In this document: piece after piece, positions 33,716 through 42,239 of the stretch
Numbering within the stretch: the first letter of the stretch is position 1
How the letters are laid out: every line of letters starts with the position of its first letter
From: DASTBU01 sp035711845
Lineage (GTDB): Bacteria; Acidobacteriota; Vicinamibacteria; Vicinamibacterales; 2-12-FULL-66-21
Length of the DNA: 59,700 nucleotides
Reading direction: 5' to 3'
NCBI GenBank assembly: GCA_035711845.1
Contig: DASTBU010000018.1
Span: 1 to 59,700 of the forward strand
Notes under the pieces: model-generated
Database searches by the model: none
Seen by the model: only the letters and a program-made list of their open reading frames with translations
Told to the model about the DNA's origin: nothing
Made by a program: the position numbers and the translations under genes

Positions 33716-35401
33716 TCACAGCAGCGCGACGATGACCGTGCCCCAGAGCGCCAGGAGGACGTTGCCGACGGCGTACGAGACGCCGTAGCCGAGCGTCGGC
33801 ACCTGGCTCTTGGCCGCCTCCTGAATCGCCGCGAGCGCCGGCGTGGCAGTGCCGGCGCCGGCGCACACGCCGAGCAGCACGCCGGGGTGCATCTTCATGA
33901 TCCAGTACCCCACCACCACACCGACCAGGTGGGGTACCAGGACGGTGAGAAAGCCGGCGAGGACGAGGGTGACGCCCGCCGTCCGCAATCCGACGATGAA
34001 GTCTGGGCCCGCCTCGAGCCCGACCACGGCCACGAACCCCGCGAGGCCGACCGACTCGAAGACCCAGAGCGTGGGCCCCGGAATGCGGCCGACGTAGCGC
34101 GGCCACATCGATCGCAGCCAACCGCAGGTCAGACCGCCGACGAGGACGCCGACCGGCAGGCTCAGCCCCAGCTCGAGGCGCCCCAGCATCAACGCCGGGA
34201 TGCCGATGAGCGCCCCGCCGACAATGCCGACCGCCACGATCACCATGTCGGTCACGTCGGTGGCACGGTCGGGAACGCCGATATGCTCGACCGCCACCGC
34301 AATGCGGCGCGACGGGCCGACCAGCGTCAGCACGTCGCCGCGCTGGATCTCGGTCGTCGCGAAGACCGGGATCGCCGTCCCGGCGCGCGTGATCCGGCGC
34401 AGGAACACGCCGCGGGCGAAGTCCTCGTCGGCGATCTGCGCGAGGGTGCGGCCGTCGACGGCCGCCGACGTGACGACCACGTCGAGCGTTTCGGCCGGGA
34501 TGTCCAGCAGCTCGCGATCGTCCACTTCGATCACGCCGAGCTTCTGCTCGTCCATGCGCGCCACCAGCAGCTCGCGGCGGCCGCTGACCGCGATGGTGTC
34601 GCCGTCACTCAGCACCTGACCCTCGGATTCCAGTACGCGGCCGTTCCTACGCAGGCGCTCCACGAACAGGCGCGCGTCACGGGCGAGATCCTCGAGCTCG
34701 CCGAGGCTCCGGCCGGCGAGCGCCGAGCCAGGCAGCAGCCGGTAAGCACGATAGTCGAAGTCGCGGCGCGCGCTCGACTTCGGATCGGTCCCTCCGTGCA
34801 GCTGCTGTTCGAACCTCCGGCACTCCTCTTCCAGATTCACTCCCATCAGCCGCGGCGCGAGCTGCGCAAGGAACCATGCCGCGCCGACGACGCCGATCAG
34901 GTAGGTGACGGCGAACGCCACCGGAATGCGGTTGACCATGGCCGCGGCCTGGTCGGTGGGCAGACCCAAACGGGTGATGGCATCACTCGCCGTGCCGATC
35001 GTCGCCGATTCGGTGAGGGCGCCGGCAATTACCCCGGCAGCCGTGCCGGCGTCGTACCCGAAGAGCCGGCTGACGCCATAAGCCACCACCAGTCCCATCG
35101 TCGCGACGAGCGCGGAGAGCGCCGCCTGCTGGAGCCCATCGCTCTTGAGTCCCCTGAAGAATTGCGGACCCGTCCTGAACCCGATCGAAAACAGGAACAG
35201 CAGGAAGAACGCCTGCTTAACTTCACCCGAGACTCGGACGCCGAACTGGCCGACGGCGACGCCGGCGAGCAACGTGCCGGTGACGGCGCCGAGGGTGAAG
35301 CTCCCGAGCTTCAGCTTCCCGAGCCCGTAGCCGATGCCCAGCACCAGGAAGAAGGCGACCTCCGGGTGCTTCTGCAGGATGCCGATGATCCATCTCCCCA
35401 T
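33716..35401 (-). CDS. aspT: Aspartate:alanine antiporter (AAE family), copy 2
   Basis: A 561-aa inner-membrane protein. The N-terminal membrane domain (HPEVAFFLVLGIGYGLGKLKLGSFTLG, FSIGFRTGPQFFRGL) and the C-terminal one (LSLPVGVLVGGLTCGWLRSMWP, PGPTLWVFESVGLAGFVAVVGLEAGPDF) flank two central TrkA-C/RCK-C-like domains (ARLFVERLRRNGRVLESEGQ; TAIPVFATTEIQRGDVLTLVGP). This is the AspT layout. The reference transporter exchanges external aspartate- for internal alanine, an electrogenic step. The gene follows aspartate decarboxylase by 10 bases, and a paralogue precedes that enzyme. Whether both copies carry aspartate cannot be read from the sequence. Confidence 0.9.
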   Translation of the reverse strand: MGRWIIGILQKHPEVAFFLVLGIGYGLGKLKLGSFTLGAVTGTLLAGVAVGQFGVRVSGEVKQAFFLLFLFSIGFRTGPQFFRGLKSDGLQQAALSALVATMGLVVAYGVSRLFGYDAGTAAGVIAGALTESATIGTASDAITRLGLPTDQAAAMVNRIPVAFAVTYLIGVVGAAWFLAQLAPRLMGVNLEEECRRFEQQLHGGTDPKSSARRDFDYRAYRLLPGSALAGRSLGELEDLARDARLFVERLRRNGRVLESEGQVLSDGDTIAVSGRRELLVARMDEQKLGVIEVDDRELLDIPAETLDVVVTSAAVDGRTLAQIADEDFARGVFLRRITRAGTAIPVFATTEIQRGDVLTLVGPSRRIAVAVEHIGVPDRATDVTDMVIVAVGIVGGALIGIPALMLGRLELGLSLPVGVLVGGLTCGWLRSMWPRYVGRIPGPTLWVFESVGLAGFVAVVGLEAGPDFIVGLRTAGVTLVLAGFLTVLVPHLVGVVVGYWIMKMHPGVLLGVCAGAGTATPALAAIQEAAKSQVPTLGYGVSYAVGNVLLALWGTVIVALL

Positions 35402-35410
35402 CGCCCGCCT

Positions 35411-37051
35411 CTACGCGCTGCTCGCGCGCGCGCCCACCGGCGGCAGCGGCGAAATGCCCTTCGCGGCGCTGTAGGCGACGACATAGCTGCGCGCCACCGC
35501 CCGCACGGCCCGCCCGATGTTCTCGTACACCTCGTCGTCGAGGTTGGCGAACGAGACCCGCACCGACCAGTCCGGCGCGTCGAAGCCACCCCCATTCAGC
35601 AGCACGATGCCGTGATCTTCCGCGAGCCGGAACACGATGTCGAGCGGGTGCACGTTCGCCTTCACCCATTCGGCGACGTCTGCACCGCCGTACTTCCGCA
35701 GCCAGAACTCGAAGTCGATGAGGCCGTAGTACCAGTCGTAGAGCGGGTTGGGCGGAATCTCGATGCCCAGCCCCTCGATTGTCGCCATGACGCGCTTCCG
35801 GAGCAGGTCGATGCAGGCCTGCTGGTAGACCTTCTTTTGATCGTGGAGCTCGGCGAGCGAGAACAGCGACATCATCACCTGCTGCGGCAGCGAGAGCCCG
35901 GCCGTGTGATTGAGGGCGATGTCACGGCTGTCGGCCACGATGCGATCGATGAACTTGATCGTCCGCGGCGTGAGCGTCAGCGGCCCGTAGCGCCGGTCGA
36001 GCGCCTGCAGCGCTGGCTCCGGCAGCGCGGCTATCTTCTCGTCGTAAATGTTCTGTTCGTGGACCGCGATCACTCCCAGCCGCCATCCGGAACAGCCGAA
36101 GTACTTGCTGTAGGAGTAGACGCCGATCGTGTTCCTCGGGAATTCGCCGAGCAGCGAGCGGAAGCCGGGCACGAATGTGCCGTACACGTCGTCGGTCAAC
36201 AGCATGAAATCCGGCCGCTGCTGCAGGATGCGTCCGATCGCGGCGATCGACTCGCCGCTCAGGGCGACCGCGTAGGGATTACCCGGGTTGACGACGAAGA
36301 ACGCCTTGACTGCGGGATCGAGCAGCGGCTCGAGATCGCGGTCGGTGAACTGCCAGCGCTGCTCCTGACGGGCGGGAATGCCGACGATGCGCAGCTGGTA
36401 ATCCTCGAGGTGCGGCATCTCGAGGTAGGGCGTGAAGATCGGGGTGACCATCGCGACGGTGTCCCCCGGGTTCAGCAGCCGGTTGGCCTTCAGCGACTTG
36501 AAGATGTAGCACATCGCCGCCGTGCCCCCTTCGACCGCGTAGAGGTCGAAGTCTCCAGCCGGCCTCGGTTCGCCGCACATCGCCCACTGGAGGTATTCCC
36601 GGACGATCCGCTCGTTGTGCACGAGCATCCGGTCGGGTACCGGATAATTGTCGCCGAGGATCGAGTCGACGAGCTCGTGGACGAACGCGTCGGCGTCGAA
36701 CTGGAAGTTCTCGACCGCCCACGGAATCACGGCGTGGAGCAGCGCGGCGCCGGGCGTGCCCGCGTGGTCCTCCAGCCAGCCGGCGAGGCGCGAGGCGACG
36801 CCGGAGGCTTTCGCCATGCCCCCAAGGCCGGCCGGCGCCTGCATCGCCCGCTGGCTCTCGGTGATGGCGAACTGGCCGAGGAGGAAGAAGGCGGATCGCG
36901 GCTCGGTCGCCACCCAGTTCGGGTTGCCGCGGCCGGCGTTCAGGTACGCGACCTGCGATGCCTTGGCCGTCCTCGTGGCGACCTTCGCGAGGTCGTTCTT
37001 GATCTCGAAGGGGCTCAAGGTCTCGTACTGTCGCAGCGTGACGGCATCCAT
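35411..37051 (-). CDS. aspD: Bifunctional aspartate aminotransferase / L-aspartate 4-decarboxylase
   Basis: A 546-aa PLP enzyme, the length of aspartate beta-decarboxylases rather than 400-aa aminotransferases. Diagnostic parts are the N-terminal LSPFEIKNDLAKVA...YLNAGRGNPNWVAT, the central FVVNPGNPYAVALS, and YSYSKYFGCSGWRLG (about residue 310) carrying the PLP-binding lysine, with a conserved RVSFANL arginine near the C-terminus. It converts L-aspartate to L-alanine and CO2, consuming a proton. It lies between two AspT genes with gaps of 19 and 9 bases, which makes the aspartate-alanine cycle the clear context. Confidence 0.94.
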   Translation of the reverse strand: MDAVTLRQYETLSPFEIKNDLAKVATRTAKASQVAYLNAGRGNPNWVATEPRSAFFLLGQFAITESQRAMQAPAGLGGMAKASGVASRLAGWLEDHAGTPGAALLHAVIPWAVENFQFDADAFVHELVDSILGDNYPVPDRMLVHNERIVREYLQWAMCGEPRPAGDFDLYAVEGGTAAMCYIFKSLKANRLLNPGDTVAMVTPIFTPYLEMPHLEDYQLRIVGIPARQEQRWQFTDRDLEPLLDPAVKAFFVVNPGNPYAVALSGESIAAIGRILQQRPDFMLLTDDVYGTFVPGFRSLLGEFPRNTIGVYSYSKYFGCSGWRLGVIAVHEQNIYDEKIAALPEPALQALDRRYGPLTLTPRTIKFIDRIVADSRDIALNHTAGLSLPQQVMMSLFSLAELHDQKKVYQQACIDLLRKRVMATIEGLGIEIPPNPLYDWYYGLIDFEFWLRKYGGADVAEWVKANVHPLDIVFRLAEDHGIVLLNGGGFDAPDWSVRVSFANLDDEVYENIGRAVRAVARSYVVAYSAAKGISPLPPVGARASSA

Positions 37052-37070
37052 TGGGGGTTCTCCTGATTCG

Positions 37071-38774
37071 CTATTCCATCCCGCTCATCCACAGCACGAC
37101 GGCCATGCCGAAGATGGTGAGGAGCGTGTTGCCGATGGCGTACGGCATGCCGTAGCCGAGCGCCGGAACCTTGCTCTTGCCGGCGTCCTGAATCATCCCG
37201 AGCGCGGCCGTCGTCGTCCGCACGCCGGCGCAGACGCCGAAGAGGATGGCCGGATGGAACTTGAACACGTGATAGCCGAGCAGCACCGCCAGTACCAACG
37301 GCACGGAGGTGGCGACGATGCCCCATAGGAACAGGCGCAGGCCCGCGTCCTGAAGGCCGGCGATGAAGCCGGGGCCGGCGTTGATGCCGACGATCGCGAT
37401 GAACACGTTCAGGCCCAGCGTGTTCATCAGCACGAGCGCCGGTGTCGGGATGCGGCCGAACGTCGGGCGGATCGCTCGCAAGTAGCCGAGCACCAGCCCG
37501 GCGAGCAGCGCGCCGCCCGACGTCGAGAGACTGATCGGGATCCCGCCCACGTTCACGGTGATCGCGCCGAGCAGCCCGCCCGCCAGAATGCCGCCGGCGA
37601 CGGTCATCAGATCCGTCGATTCGAGTGGCCGGTCCGCGACGCCCAGGGCCTTCACGGCACGCTCCACGTTGCGGGCGCTGCCGGCGATCGTCAGGATGTC
37701 GCCGCGCAGCACCTCCGTCTCCGGCAGGATCGGCATCTCGACCATGTTGCGGCTGATTTTCTTGAGGTGGACGCCGCGCGCAAACGAGCGATCGGCGAGC
37801 TCGCGGAGCGTCTTGCCGCTCAGCTCGGCGTTGGTGACGAACACATCGATCGACGTCGCGGGAACGTCGAGCAGTCCCGCGTCGTGGATTTCCGGCAGCA
37901 GCGGATCGACGTGCTCCACGAGAATCTGGCGGGGTCCGACCATCGCGATCACGTCGCCGGGGGAGAGCACCGTATCCGCATCTGCGTCAATCACCGCGTC
38001 GTTGCGCCTGACGCGCTCGACGAACACGCGCAAGCCGGGAAACAGCTCGCGGACCGGCCGGCCGGTCAGACCGGACTCGGTGCCGACCCGGTAGGCTCTC
38101 AGCTCGACCGCCCGGTACGCCGAGAACACGCCGGCGTCGAGGCCGACCGTGCCTGCACCCAGCTGCCGCTCGTAGTCGGCACAGGCGGCGGCCAGGTCGA
38201 CGCCAATGAGCTTCGGGCCCAGTTGCGCGAGCACGACGGCCGACCCGATCGTGCCGAAGATATAGGTGACCGCGTAGCCGATCGGCACCGCGTCGGCGTA
38301 TGCCTTCGCCTGTTCGGCGCTGTAGCCGAGACGGTCGATCTGGTCCGTCGCCACGCCGATCGCGGCCGAGATCGTCTGCGAGCCCGCGTAGAGGCCGGCC
38401 GCATAGCCGACGTCGAGCCCCGCCCAGATCGCGCACACTACCGGAACGACCAGGCAGAGCACCAGGACGACGAGCGAGAACACGATCTGGCGGGGACCCT
38501 CCTTGCCCAGCCCGCGGAAGAACTGCGGGCCGACGCCAAAGCCGACCGCAAAGAGGAAGATGAGGAAGAAGGCGGACTTCATTGGTCCGCCCACCGTGAT
38601 GCCGAGCTGGCCGATGAACACGCCGGCCAGCAGCGTCGCCGTGACGTTGCCGAGCGTGAACCCGCGGAGCTTCCACGGGCCGAGGGCGAAGCCCACGGCC
38701 AGGGCGAAGAAGACGGCGAGCTCGGGATACGCGCGCAGCGTCGCCACGAGCCACGCCGCCAGACCCGGTTCCAT
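37071..38774 (-). CDS. aspT: Aspartate:alanine antiporter (AAE family), copy 1
   Basis: A 567-aa paralogue of the 33716-35401 protein. Its N-terminal membrane domain has YPELAVFFALAVGFALGPWKLRGFTLGNVTATLLAG and FAVGFGVGPQFFRGLG. Two RCK-C-like domains follow (GLRVFVERVRRNDAVIDAD; PILPETEVLRGDILTIAGS), and a C-terminal membrane domain has RPTFGRIPTPALVLMNTLGLNVFIAIVGINAGPGF and the GVRTTTAALGMIQ segment. It precedes aspartate decarboxylase and follows the exported asparaginase by 13 bases. Differences from copy 2 are spread through both membrane domains, so specificity may differ, for example aspartate/alanine versus another amino-acid pair. Confidence 0.9.
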   Translation of the reverse strand: MEPGLAAWLVATLRAYPELAVFFALAVGFALGPWKLRGFTLGNVTATLLAGVFIGQLGITVGGPMKSAFFLIFLFAVGFGVGPQFFRGLGKEGPRQIVFSLVVLVLCLVVPVVCAIWAGLDVGYAAGLYAGSQTISAAIGVATDQIDRLGYSAEQAKAYADAVPIGYAVTYIFGTIGSAVVLAQLGPKLIGVDLAAACADYERQLGAGTVGLDAGVFSAYRAVELRAYRVGTESGLTGRPVRELFPGLRVFVERVRRNDAVIDADADTVLSPGDVIAMVGPRQILVEHVDPLLPEIHDAGLLDVPATSIDVFVTNAELSGKTLRELADRSFARGVHLKKISRNMVEMPILPETEVLRGDILTIAGSARNVERAVKALGVADRPLESTDLMTVAGGILAGGLLGAITVNVGGIPISLSTSGGALLAGLVLGYLRAIRPTFGRIPTPALVLMNTLGLNVFIAIVGINAGPGFIAGLQDAGLRLFLWGIVATSVPLVLAVLLGYHVFKFHPAILFGVCAGVRTTTAALGMIQDAGKSKVPALGYGMPYAIGNTLLTIFGMAVVLWMSGME

Positions 38775-38787
38775 GCTGCCTCGAGTC

Positions 38788-39861
38788 TCAGTACTTGTCG
38801 AACAGTTCCTGGACCTTCTTCGGATCCGACGCCTGGGTCAGCGCCAGCTTCAGCAGCACGCGCGACTTCGCCGGATTCAGCTCCTTCGACACCACCGTGC
38901 CGACCTTGTCGTCGTCCACCTCGATGTTGCGGCGGACGATGCCCTCGCCGACCCGCGTCGATCGCACCACCACGACACCCTTGGCAATCGCGTGCTTGAC
39001 CGCCTCCAGCGCCGGCGTGGTCATGTTGCCGTCGCCGACGCCGGCGATCACGAGCCCCTTCGCGCCGTTGGCCACCGCGCCGTCGATCAGGTCGGGGGAC
39101 ATGCCGGCATGGGCGTAGATGATGTCCACGCGCGGCAGTGTCTGGCCGGGCTTCACCGCGAACGGCGTCGCCGTCGTGTGCCCGCGCAGCGGCTTGCGCG
39201 CGAACTCGCGGTCATCGAACAGGCATACGCCTATCAGGCCCACCTCCGGCGACACGAACGTCTCGACGTCCGTGGTGTGCCGCTTGGTGATCGCCCTGGC
39301 GCCGTGGATGTCGTCGTTCGCGACGACCAGCACGCCGAGGCCTTTCGCCCGCGGATCCGAGGCGACGCCGACGGCGTTGTAGATGTTCAGCGGACCGTCG
39401 GCGCTGAGCGACGTCGACGGCCGCATCGAGCCGGTGAGGACGACCGGCTTGTCGCTCTTCACCACCAGATTGAGGAAGTAGGCGGTCTCCTCCATCGTGT
39501 CGGTACCGTGCGTGATCGCCACGCCGTCGACGTCGGGCTGCGCGAGCAGGGCGTTCACCTCGGTCGCGAGCTTCACCCACAGCTCGTCGTTCATGTCCTG
39601 GCTGCCGACCGAGGACACCTGGACGCCGCGCACGTCCGCGAACTTCTTCATCTGCGGCACGGCGTCGATGAGCACGTCGACGGCCACGGCGCCCGACTTG
39701 TAGCCGGCCGCCGTGGTGGACGCCGCCGCGCCGGCGATGGTTCCGCCGGTCGCGACGATGACGATGCGTGGCCTGGATTGACCGGTCGTCGGCTGGGTCG
39801 CCGCCATCACGGCCGCCGCAGTGAGGACTGCCCCACGGATGTACCTTGTTGTGCGAACCAT
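38788..39861 (-). CDS. ansB: Periplasmic type II L-asparaginase
   Basis: A 357-aa protein. A signal peptide (RYIRGAVLTAAAVMAATQPT) precedes IVIVATGGTIAG, the first catalytic threonine motif. THGTDTMEETAYFL carries the second threonine and the Asp. PVVLTGSMRP and GLVIAGVGDGNM are further conserved segments, with YKSGAVAVDVLI in the flexible region. Export and length match high-affinity type II enzymes that convert asparagine to aspartate and ammonia in the periplasm. In this operon its product is the substrate of the following AspT/AspD pair. The start ATG lies 22 bases after the glutaminase stop. Confidence 0.94.
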   Translation of the reverse strand: MVRTTRYIRGAVLTAAAVMAATQPTTGQSRPRIVIVATGGTIAGAAASTTAAGYKSGAVAVDVLIDAVPQMKKFADVRGVQVSSVGSQDMNDELWVKLATEVNALLAQPDVDGVAITHGTDTMEETAYFLNLVVKSDKPVVLTGSMRPSTSLSADGPLNIYNAVGVASDPRAKGLGVLVVANDDIHGARAITKRHTTDVETFVSPEVGLIGVCLFDDREFARKPLRGHTTATPFAVKPGQTLPRVDIIYAHAGMSPDLIDGAVANGAKGLVIAGVGDGNMTTPALEAVKHAIAKGVVVVRSTRVGEGIVRRNIEVDDDKVGTVVSKELNPAKSRVLLKLALTQASDPKKVQELFDKY

Positions 39862-39883
39862 GACATGCCTCCAGGGCGGCCGA

Positions 39884-40933
39884 TCAGCTGCCGGCCTTCT
39901 TCGCCGCGTAGGGGTTGCCGCCGAGCGCGTTGGAAATGTCCGTGATCGCCCGCTGCGCCCGCACGCTGTTGCCCGCGTCGTCGAGCGGCGGCGAGACGAC
40001 GGCGATGCCGAACCTGCCGGGGGAGACGGCGATGATGCCGCCGCCGACGCCGCTCTTGGCGGGCAGGCCGGTGGCGTAGAGCCACTTGCCCGAGTCGTCG
40101 TACAGGCCCGCGGTGGCCATGACGGCGAGGACGCCCGGCACCTTGGACGGATCCATCACCTGCTTCTTCGTCACCGGGTTGGTGCCGCCAAAGGCGAGCG
40201 TGGCGGCCATCGTGGCGAGATCCTGCGCGTTGACGCCAATCGAGCACTGGCGCGTGTAGAGGTCGACGGCCTGCTGCCAGTTGTCTTTGATGTAGCCGTA
40301 GGCGAGCATCAGCGCGCCGATTGCCTGGTTGCGCTGGTTGGTGTCCGATTCGGATTTGTAGACGTCCTGCAGCACGGTCAGCTCGCGGCCGGCCGCCGCG
40401 TTGTGGAAGTCGATGATCTTCTTCCACACCGCGTCCGAGCTGCCGCCGGTGACCATACTGGTTGCGGAGATCGCCCCCGGGTTCACGAGCGGGTTCATCT
40501 CCGGTGCGCCGGTGCCGACGACGCTGCGCACCCCCTCGATGGCGATGATCGAGTTGAAGCGCGCGCCCGTGGCGTCGACACCAATCCGCTTGGCAACCGA
40601 GTCGAGGCCCTGCTCCTGGATCACCTGCGCCATCGTAAAGACCTTGGAGATCGACTGAATCGAGACCTCGGTCTTGACGTCGCCGGCGGTGTAGGCCTTG
40701 CCGTCGGCGGTGATCACGGCGATGCCGAACAGGTTCGGATCGACCTTGGCGAGCGCCGGGATGTAGTCGGCGTTCTTCCCTTCCTTGAGGTTCCGAAACT
40801 TCGCGTACGCCGCGTCCACCGCCTTCTGTACTTCAGTGCCGGACTGCGCTTCGAGCGAAGGCATGAGTAGCGCACTCGCTCCAATTGCCACCGCGCAGGA
40901 GCACACTGACACGATCTTCCTGGTAAGCGTCAT
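39884..40933 (-). CDS. glsA: Glutaminase A with an N-terminal signal peptide
   Basis: About 349 aa from ATG at 40933, with GGAGG 6 bases upstream, overlapping the upstream stop by one base (TAATG). A hydrophobic leader (VSVCSCAVAIGASALLMPSL, then EAQSG) suggests export. The serine-dependent glutaminase fold follows: IPALAKVDPNLFGIAVITADG, the nucleophile SISKVFTMA (Ser-x-x-Lys), MNPLVNPGAISATSMV, and KSGVGGGIIAVSPGRFGIAVVSPPLD near the C-terminus. It converts glutamine to glutamate and ammonia. Well-studied bacterial GlsA enzymes are cytoplasmic; an exported form next to exported asparaginase suggests combined periplasmic deamidation. Confidence 0.92.
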   Translation of the reverse strand: MTLTRKIVSVCSCAVAIGASALLMPSLEAQSGTEVQKAVDAAYAKFRNLKEGKNADYIPALAKVDPNLFGIAVITADGKAYTAGDVKTEVSIQSISKVFTMAQVIQEQGLDSVAKRIGVDATGARFNSIIAIEGVRSVVGTGAPEMNPLVNPGAISATSMVTGGSSDAVWKKIIDFHNAAAGRELTVLQDVYKSESDTNQRNQAIGALMLAYGYIKDNWQQAVDLYTRQCSIGVNAQDLATMAATLAFGGTNPVTKKQVMDPSKVPGVLAVMATAGLYDDSGKWLYATGLPAKSGVGGGIIAVSPGRFGIAVVSPPLDDAGNSVRAQRAITDISNALGGNPYAAKKAGS

Positions 40934-42210
40934 TACTGGCCTCCGATGGTGTGCGAGAAGTTGTACTTGAATGAGAACTGAATCTTGAACCCGTCGCTCT
41001 GGAAGCCATCGGAGAAGTTCTCGCGCCGGCCCCACTGCAGCTCGGCCCCCATCATCACGTTGCGTACCGGGTAGTAGAGCAGGTTGCCGAGCATGTACTG
41101 CCCGTCACGGAACGCGGCCGGGGACTGCGCTTCCCGGTTGTCGTTGTCCTGGCGCGAGTAGCCGATCGCGCTGCTGAAGCGCTCGTTCCACGTGTGGTCG
41201 AGGAAGAGCACGAGCCCCTGGAGGGGGATCGTCTTGCCGAGGAGCGGCTGGACGGGATTGCCGAGGTTGGTGACGATGCCGATGTCCACCGGCGAGTCGT
41301 TCATGTAGTTCTGAATGCCTTCGCCGAAGACGTACTGGAAGCGGATGACGTCCTGGTCGGTCGGCTTGTAGTTGGCGCTCAGGTTGATGCCCCAGCCGGT
41401 CGCGCTGCCCGAGAGGTCGAACGCGTCGTCGAGCGTGTCGTCCCACTTGATCCACCGCAGCATGCCGGCGCCACGGACGTAGCCCCAGTCCTTCGAGTAC
41501 TTGTAGGCGGCGGAGAAATCGGGCAGCGGGAAGCGGCCTCGGATCCCGTCGAGCTCGATCCGGTCCTCGAACACGCCCTGGTCGCCGCTGGCGCCGGGGC
41601 GCTCGAGCGCGACGATCGCGCTGTGCCCTTCGGCCAGCGGCGGCATCCATCGAACGTGGACGTTGCGGAAGAAGACCATCCCGGTAGGCCCCCAGTACTC
41701 GAGCGAGTTCGGGAACACGTCGATGTCCATGAACGGGCTCCAGTACTGCCCGGCGCCGAACTGACCGAGCTCCCCATAGGCGTGGCGCAGCCGGAACGTG
41801 GTCTGGCCCTCGTCCACCCCGGTGCCGAACAGCTCGAACTCGAACGTGGTCTTCAGATCGCCGAGATCGGTCGGCACCGTGGTGCGGACGCCAAGGCGGC
41901 TCTGCCGCACGCCCGCGAAGGTGTTGTGATCCTCGCCGAACTCTCCCTCGAACGACGGCAGTCTGGTCACGCGCAACGTGTCGGTCCAGTTCGGGTTGAT
42001 CGCCTTGAAGTCGTGGCCGATGTCGAGCATGGCAAACCCGTAGATCTCCAGGCTCGGCTTGGACGCCGGCTGGGCCTGGGCGGCGGCCGGGGGGTTCTCG
42101 CCGGCGGGCGCGCCGTCCTGTGCCCGGGCGATGCCGGCTGCGCCGAGCCACAGGCCGCCCGTCAGCAGCCACAGCGCGCCGGCGAGCCTCGTGCTCCGTT
42201 CGAATCGCAT
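40933..42210 (-). CDS. DcaP-like trimeric porin
   Basis: About 425 aa from ATG at 42210, with AAGGAG upstream; an ATG 18 codons earlier lacks both a good site and a fitting signal. A signal peptide (TRLAGALWLLTGGLWLGAAG, then IARAQ) precedes an Ala/Pro-rich linker. The barrel starts at SLEIYGFAMLDIGHDFKAINPNW and ends in KIQFSFKYNF(SHTIGGQ). Strands such as TRLPSFEGEFGEDHNTFAGVRQSRLGVRT are characteristic of DcaP-like porins, which import negatively charged substrates such as dicarboxylates. That fits aspartate, asparagine or related acids as cargo. The gene is translationally coupled to glutaminase. Confidence 0.88.
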   Translation of the reverse strand: MRFERSTRLAGALWLLTGGLWLGAAGIARAQDGAPAGENPPAAAQAQPASKPSLEIYGFAMLDIGHDFKAINPNWTDTLRVTRLPSFEGEFGEDHNTFAGVRQSRLGVRTTVPTDLGDLKTTFEFELFGTGVDEGQTTFRLRHAYGELGQFGAGQYWSPFMDIDVFPNSLEYWGPTGMVFFRNVHVRWMPPLAEGHSAIVALERPGASGDQGVFEDRIELDGIRGRFPLPDFSAAYKYSKDWGYVRGAGMLRWIKWDDTLDDAFDLSGSATGWGINLSANYKPTDQDVIRFQYVFGEGIQNYMNDSPVDIGIVTNLGNPVQPLLGKTIPLQGLVLFLDHTWNERFSSAIGYSRQDNDNREAQSPAAFRDGQYMLGNLLYYPVRNVMMGAELQWGRRENFSDGFQSDGFKIQFSFKYNFSHTIGGQ

Positions 42211-42239
42211 GTGCGTCTCTCCTTGACTGATGAACATTC

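Noticed and set aside
33887..37066. A 1059-codon open frame on the plus strand opposite aspT and aspD
   Set aside because: Antisense shadow with low-complexity RRD/EH-rich sequence and no family motif.
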